DNA of 64,000 nucleotides from Sedimenticola sp. (GTDB lineage Bacteria > Pseudomonadota > Gammaproteobacteria > Chromatiales > Chromatiaceae). The notes beneath the pieces were generated by a model that was not told where the DNA came from, made no database searches, and worked only from the letters and a program-made list of their open reading frames with translations. The DNA lies in NCBI GenBank assembly GCA_027068915.1, contig JAMOLT010000009.1:62001-126000 (forward strand), read 5' to 3'. The translations under genes were made by a program, and so were the position numbers. Positions 58,816 to 64,000 of the stretch are shown piece after piece (the first letter of the stretch is position 1; every line of letters begins with the position of its first letter).

Positions 58816-60915
58816 ATGCAAACACAAGCATTGATGGGAAATCTGAAAACACTCCACCGCAGTGGTCTGGGTACGCCGATATTGTTGGTGGTGATGCTGT
58901 CCATGATGGTGCTGCCTCTGCCGCCCGTGGCATTGGATGTACTCTTCACCTTTAATATCGCCATTGCATTAATGGTGATCCTGGTGGTGCTGTATACCCA
59001 TCGCCCCCTGGATTTTGCGGTATTCCCCACCGTGTTGCTGGTTGCTACCCTGCTGCGGCTGTCCCTGAATGTCGCCTCCACAAGAGTAGTGCTGCTGGAA
59101 GGCCACAATGGTACTGATGCTGCAGGCAAGGTAATCCAGGCGTTTGGTGAATTTGTGGTGGGAGGCAACTATGCCGTGGGGCTGATCGTGTTCGCTATTA
59201 TCACAATCATCAACTTTGTGGTTGTCACCAAAGGTGCTGGCAGAATCTCCGAAGTAAGCGCCAGATTCACCCTGGATGCCATGCCCGGCAAGCAAATGGC
59301 GGTGGATGCGGACCTTAATTCCGGATTGGTCACCCAAGATCAGGCCCGTGCCAGACGTGAGGAGATTGCCAGTGAGGCGGACTTTTACGGCTCCATGGAC
59401 GGCGCCAGCAAATTTGTTCGTGGTGATGCAATTGCCGGTATCCTGATTCTTGTCATCAATGTAGTGGGGGGCTTGGCTATCGGAATGGCGCAGCATGACC
59501 TGACATTCTCCCAGGCTTCCCACAACTATGCGCTGCTGACCATCGGTGATGGCCTGGTGGCACAGATTCCCTCCCTGGTGCTCTCCACAGCAGCAGCCAT
59601 TATTGTTACCCGGGTTGCGGCTGCCAAGGACATGGGGCAGCAGATCAGCGATCAACTTTTTAATAGCCCCAAGGCGCTGGCGGTTACGGCGCTCATTATT
59701 GGCACCCTGGGACTGGTGCCGGGGATGCCCAACTTTGTGTTTCTGATGCTGGCGCTGATCTTTGGCGTCGGCGCCTGGCTGATTTATTCCAAACAGCAAA
59801 AAAATACAGCAGAAGCGGAACAAGAGGAAGAAGTGGCGACGCAGGAAGCCAGTGAGGCGGATTTAAGCTGGGAAGAAGTGGCCCAGGTGGATACCGTGGG
59901 TCTGGAAGTAGGATATCGGCTGATTCCGCTGCTGGACAAGGATCAGGGTGGGCAGCTTATGGCACGGATCAAGGGAGTGCGCCGCAAGCTCTCCCAGGAG
60001 TTGGGCTTTCTGGTGCCTGCGGTGCATATTCGTGACAACCTGGAGCTGGCCCCCGGCGCCTACCGTATCACGCTGATGGGGGTGCCGGTTGGGGAGGCCG
60101 AGGTATATCCGGATCGTGAACTCGCCATCAATCCCGGGCAGGTCTATGGGGAACTGAAGGGTGTTCAGACCCGGGATCCCGCATTCGGTCTGGATGCCGT
60201 CTGGATCAATTCCTCACAACGGGATGAAGCACAGGCACTGGGCTACACGGTGGTTGACACCAGCACGGTCATCGCAACCCACCTGAGCCATTTGCTGCAA
60301 CAGCATGCTCATGAACTACTTGGTTACGAAGAGGTGCAGCAGTTGTTGGAGCTGTTGTCGCGTAATTCCCCCAAACTGGTGGAGGATCTGGTGCCCAAGC
60401 TTATTCCCCTGGGTGCTCTGCTGAAAGTGCTGCAAAACCTGCTTTGGGAAGGGGTTCCGATTCGTGACATGCGCACAATTGCTGAAACTTTGGCGGAGCA
60501 TGGACGGGAAAGTCAAAACCCTGACACATTGACGGCAGCCGTGCGACGAGCGCTGTCCAGACAAATATTTCAACAAATCAATGGAATGCATGATGAACTT
60601 AAAGTAATCACTCTTGATCCACAATTGGAACAGATCTTGCAACAAACTATCCAGGGAGCGCAGGAAGGCGGCATGGGCATGGAACCAGGCATTGTGGACA
60701 GGTTGATGACAGATATGAAAGAAATGGCACAAAAACAGGAAATGACAGGTGAATCTGCAGTATTGCTGGTGAGCCCAACGCTCAGGGCATTATTGTCCCG
60801 CCTGCTCCGAAGCGCGCTTCCCAGCCTGAACGTTATTTCCTATGACGAAGTTCCGGACAGCAAGCAGATTCTGGTAACAGGAAATGTTGGGCGCCAGCTG
60901 GAGCAAGCCGGATGA
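58816..60915 (+). CDS. flhA: Flagellar biosynthesis protein FlhA
   Basis: NIAIALMVILVVLYTHRPLDFAVFPTVLLVATLLRLSLNVASTRVVLLEGH; VVTKGAGRISEVSARFTLDAMPGKQMAVDADLNSGL. Confidence 0.96.
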   Translation: MQTQALMGNLKTLHRSGLGTPILLVVMLSMMVLPLPPVALDVLFTFNIAIALMVILVVLYTHRPLDFAVFPTVLLVATLLRLSLNVASTRVVLLEGHNGTDAAGKVIQAFGEFVVGGNYAVGLIVFAIITIINFVVVTKGAGRISEVSARFTLDAMPGKQMAVDADLNSGLVTQDQARARREEIASEADFYGSMDGASKFVRGDAIAGILILVINVVGGLAIGMAQHDLTFSQASHNYALLTIGDGLVAQIPSLVLSTAAAIIVTRVAAAKDMGQQISDQLFNSPKALAVTALIIGTLGLVPGMPNFVFLMLALIFGVGAWLIYSKQQKNTAEAEQEEEVATQEASEADLSWEEVAQVDTVGLEVGYRLIPLLDKDQGGQLMARIKGVRRKLSQELGFLVPAVHIRDNLELAPGAYRITLMGVPVGEAEVYPDRELAINPGQVYGELKGVQTRDPAFGLDAVWINSSQRDEAQALGYTVVDTSTVIATHLSHLLQQHAHELLGYEEVQQLLELLSRNSPKLVEDLVPKLIPLGALLKVLQNLLWEGVPIRDMRTIAETLAEHGRESQNPDTLTAAVRRALSRQIFQQINGMHDELKVITLDPQLEQILQQTIQGAQEGGMGMEPGIVDRLMTDMKEMAQKQEMTGESAVLLVSPTLRALLSRLLRSALPSLNVISYDEVPDSKQILVTGNVGRQLEQAG

Positions 60916-60937
60916 GAACTACACAGGTAACAATATC

Positions 60938-62179
60938 ATGAAGATGAAACGCTATTTTGCCCCGGACATGCGCCAGGCGATCCGCAAGGTGAGAGAGGAT
61001 CAGGGGCCCAATGCCGTCATCCTCTCCAACCGCCAGGTGACTGGTGGCGTGGAAATTATTGCGGCGCTGGATTATGACGAAGCGCTGGTAAATCAGGCAT
61101 TGGGTGTGCATCAAGGAGCTGAAAACAAGGCTGCGGCAAGCGCCTACACGCCATCCTATGCCGAAGCAGGAGAAGCCAATGAAGCACAGGGCAGGGATGT
61201 CGGCTGGGAGTGTTCAAGCCAGGAAAGGGCGGAATCCGGGGCATCCTCCCTGGAAAGCATACAGAAAGAACTCAAGGCACTGCGCAACTTCATGGAAGCA
61301 CCGCTGCTGCAATTTGGCTGGGGTGAAATGCGCAAGGTTCAGCCCCTGCGGGCCAATCTGCTGAAGCGCCTCATGACTCTGGGGCTGGCTCCGGATCTGT
61401 GCCGGGAAATTGTAGAGCAAGTAGTCAACCAAGGGCAGATCGACAACGGCTGGGCAGAATCGTTAAAGCATCTTGCGGGTATGGTGCCGGTGGCTGATGA
61501 TGATATTTTGAGTGACGGTGGCGTGGTTGCTCTGGTCGGGCCTACCGGCGTGGGCAAGACCACCACGGTAGCAAAGCTGGCGGCACGTTTCGCCTTGCGC
61601 CATGGACGCCGCCATGTGGCATTGGTGACGACCGACAGCTATCGCATCGGCGCCCATGAGCAGTTGCGCACCTATGGACGCATACTCGGCATTCCCGTGC
61701 AGACAGCGGGCGACCGTGATGAGCTGGCGACCGTACTCAACCATGCGCGGGATCGCAAACTGGTGCTCATCGACACGGCAGGGGTAAGCCAGCGGGATTT
61801 GCACCTGACAGAAAAGCTCTCCAGCCTTAGCCTGGGAGAGCAACGTATTCGCAACTACCTGGTGTTGTCCGCTACCGGTCAGACGCAGGTGCAGAGTGAA
61901 GTCATCAAATCTTTTCGCAAGGCAGGTTTGCACCGCTGCATTCTGACCAAGATGGATGAGGCCAGCAACCTGGGTGGAACCCTGGCAACCCTGATACAAC
62001 ATGGCCTGCCTGCAGCCTATATCGCAGATGGCCAGCAGGTGCCTGATGACCTTCACCCCGCCAGGGCGGAAAAGCTGGTGAAACATGCCGTACGCTTGAT
62101 GCAGCAAAAGGAAGAGTCGCTGGCGGAAGAGACTCTGGCATTCAATTTTGGAGGACTTGTCGCAAATGCTCACACATGA
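60938..62179 (+). CDS. flhF: Flagellar biosynthesis GTPase FlhF
   Basis: MKMKRYFAPDMRQAIRKVREDQGPNAVILSNR; VGPTGVGKTTTVAKLAARF; DTAGVSQRD. Confidence 0.95.
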   Translation: MKMKRYFAPDMRQAIRKVREDQGPNAVILSNRQVTGGVEIIAALDYDEALVNQALGVHQGAENKAAASAYTPSYAEAGEANEAQGRDVGWECSSQERAESGASSLESIQKELKALRNFMEAPLLQFGWGEMRKVQPLRANLLKRLMTLGLAPDLCREIVEQVVNQGQIDNGWAESLKHLAGMVPVADDDILSDGGVVALVGPTGVGKTTTVAKLAARFALRHGRRHVALVTTDSYRIGAHEQLRTYGRILGIPVQTAGDRDELATVLNHARDRKLVLIDTAGVSQRDLHLTEKLSSLSLGEQRIRNYLVLSATGQTQVQSEVIKSFRKAGLHRCILTKMDEASNLGGTLATLIQHGLPAAYIADGQQVPDDLHPARAEKLVKHAVRLMQQKEESLAEETLAFNFGGLVANAHT

Positions 62180-63071
62180 AACCAGCCTGCAACGGAATAC
62201 CAACCAGGATCAGGCAACAGGATTAAGAAGAATAGCCCGCCCCAAACCCGTGAAGGTTATTGCCATTACCGGGGGAAAAGGGGGCGTGGGAAAGACCAAC
62301 GTGGCCGTGAACATGGCGCTTGCCCTGGCGGATGAAGGAAAAAAGGTGATGCTGCTGGATGCGGATTTTGGCCTGGCGAATATTGATGTACAGCTGGGGT
62401 TGAGTCCGGAATATGACCTTTCCCACCTGATCAGTGGTGAAAGAAACCTGGAAGAAATCATCGTTGAGGGGCCCCGGGGAATCAGGATTATCCCCGCCTC
62501 ATCCGGCATTGCCCGCATGGCCAATCTTAGCCAGGCAGAGCATGCCGGCGTTATTCGCGCCTTCAGTGAACTCAGCTACGATGTGGATTATCTCCTGGTG
62601 GATACGGCAGCTGGTATTTCCGATGGGGTGGTGAGCTTCTGCCGCGCCTCCCATGAGGTGATTGTCGTGGTCTGTGATGAACCGGCCTCCATAACAGATG
62701 CCTACGCCCTGATCAAAGTCATGAACCGGGAACATGGTGTGGATCACTTCCATGTTCTGGCAAATATGGCTCACACCGCAAGGGAAGGGCGTGAGCTGTA
62801 CAGCAAACTGGCACTTGCCGCAGATCATTTCCTGGATACAACACTGACCTATCTGGGAGTTGTTCCGCAGGATGAGCGCCTGAGAAAAGCCGTGCAGAAA
62901 CAACGTGCAGTGGTGGATCTGTATCCCGGAAGCCCCTCTGCCACGGCCTTCAAGAAAATCGCCGGCAATGTGGAAAAATGGCCGGGGGCACGCAATGCAA
63001 GTGGTCAGCTTGAGTTTTTTGTCGAACGGCTCATCAACGTCGAACAGGAATTGATTGGAGTTTCACCATGA
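62166..63071 (+). CDS. flhG: Flagellar number regulator FlhG/FleN (MinD-like ATPase)
   Basis: VIAITGGKGGVGKTNVAVNMALALADEGKKVMLLDADFGLANIDVQLGL; GGAGGACTT SD before ATG 62166. Confidence 0.94.
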   Translation: MLTHETSLQRNTNQDQATGLRRIARPKPVKVIAITGGKGGVGKTNVAVNMALALADEGKKVMLLDADFGLANIDVQLGLSPEYDLSHLISGERNLEEIIVEGPRGIRIIPASSGIARMANLSQAEHAGVIRAFSELSYDVDYLLVDTAAGISDGVVSFCRASHEVIVVVCDEPASITDAYALIKVMNREHGVDHFHVLANMAHTAREGRELYSKLALAADHFLDTTLTYLGVVPQDERLRKAVQKQRAVVDLYPGSPSATAFKKIAGNVEKWPGARNASGQLEFFVERLINVEQELIGVSP

Positions 63072-63805
63072 ATATGGCAGCCATTTACCAGGAAGCTTCG
63101 GAACAACTCAGCTATGAGGAAATGGTTGCCAAGCATATGCCTCTGGTCAAGCGTGTGGCATACCACCTGATGGCGCGCATGCCGAACAGCGTGCAGCTGG
63201 ATGATCTGGTTCAGGCGGGCATGGTTGGCTTGCTGGAAGCCATGCAGAACTATGATTCATCCAAAGGAGCCAGTTTTGAAACCTATGCGCGCATCCGCAT
63301 TCGTGGATCCATGATCGATGAAGTGCGCCGCGGTGACTGGACGCCCCGCTCGGTTTACCACAAGGCCAGATTGCTGGCCGAGGCGACGCGTACCGTCGAA
63401 AGCCGCGAGCACCGGGTCGCACGTGATGAAGAAGTTGCCGCAGAACTGGGGCTGGATCTTGCTTCATACAACAAGATCTTGACGGATACCAGCGGCTGCC
63501 ATGTGTTGAGCTACGACGATCTGAGTGCCGACAGCTGGATGTCTGATAGCGAAGATGAATCCAAAACCGGCCCCCTGCCGGAACTGCAGAAAACCCTGTT
63601 CAAGGAAGGACTGTCAGAAGCCATTTCCAATCTGCCGGAACGGGAAAAGATGGTGCTTTCACTATACTATGATGATGAATTCAACCTGCGTGAAATCGGT
63701 GAAGTGCTGGGAGTAAGTGAAGCCAGAATCTGCCAGATTCATGCCCAGGCGCTCACCCGGCTCCGCTCCAGAATGCGCGACTGGGTAGGTGGAGATGATG
63801 ACTAG
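63068..63805 (+). CDS. fliA: RNA polymerase sigma28 factor FliA
   Basis: HMPLVKRVAYHLMARMPNSVQLDDLVQAGMVGLLEAMQNYDSSKGASFETYARIRIRGSMIDEVRRGDWTPRSV. Confidence 0.95.
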   Translation: MNMAAIYQEASEQLSYEEMVAKHMPLVKRVAYHLMARMPNSVQLDDLVQAGMVGLLEAMQNYDSSKGASFETYARIRIRGSMIDEVRRGDWTPRSVYHKARLLAEATRTVESREHRVARDEEVAAELGLDLASYNKILTDTSGCHVLSYDDLSADSWMSDSEDESKTGPLPELQKTLFKEGLSEAISNLPEREKMVLSLYYDDEFNLREIGEVLGVSEARICQIHAQALTRLRSRMRDWVGGDDD

Positions 63806-63925
63806 TGTTACTGCGTCGGTCAGAATTAAAGGCCCTTTCGGTGAGTCACAATGCAGCCGGATACAAGACGTACTCGCGCAGAAAGGGGGCTCCCCAAAAG
63901 CACCTTTAATTCCGACACAGCACAC
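63805..63925. mobile_element. Repeat family A: short MITE-like copy directly abutting fliA
   Basis: Left GTGTTACTGCGTCGGTCAGAATTAAAGGCCCTTTCG and reverse complement of right GTGTGCTGTGTCGGAATTAAAGGTGCTTTTGGGG; preceded by TA. Confidence 0.7.
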
Positions 63926-64000
63926 TGGGCATGGCAAGCAAACTGAATGGAACGGGTTTTGTGGCTGATCCAGTCATCAAACCCTTGTTGCCCGTTTGGC

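Noticed and set aside
1-64000. CRISPR arrays, tRNA and rRNA genes
   Set aside because: No regularly spaced direct repeats with unique spacers and no recognisable rRNA/tRNA sequence were seen.

Overview
The window is a gammaproteobacterial-type polar flagellar locus covering most of its 64 kb. It encodes fleQ-like, motA/motB, PilZ, a diguanylate cyclase, flgNMA, flgBCDEFGHIJKL, three tandem flagellins, flaG-fliD-fliS-fliT-like, fleSR, fliEFGHIJ, fliK, fliLMNOPQR, flhB-flhA-flhF-flhG and fliA. The left end (1-6.8 kb) carries a truncated P-type H+-ATPase, a Crp/Fnr regulator, a class I aldolase, a beta-CASP MBL hydrolase, a Usp and an AhpD-like protein. Two blocks interrupt the flagellar gene order. 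One is an AT-rich patch between flgL and the flagellins (CPBP protease plus an aminotransferase pseudogene). The other is a divergent TonB receptor / YfiR-like / 1654-aa hybrid kinase-GGDEF-EAL operon between fliJ and fliK. Reading promoters by eye gives seven sigma54-type (GG-N10-GC) and seven sigma28-type (TAAAGTTT-N11-GCCGATAA-like) sites. The strongest possibly undescribed signals are: (i) a stem-loop in the predicted 5'UTRs of all three flagellin mRNAs with a compensatory base-pair change; (ii) a diguanylate cyclase with a consensus sigma28 promoter; (iii) a possible 15-codon leader ORF in the long flgK leader; (iv) several families of MITE/REP-like inverted-repeat elements, one abutting the fliA stop codon. 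No database searches or folding programs were run; product names rest on motifs recognised by eye.
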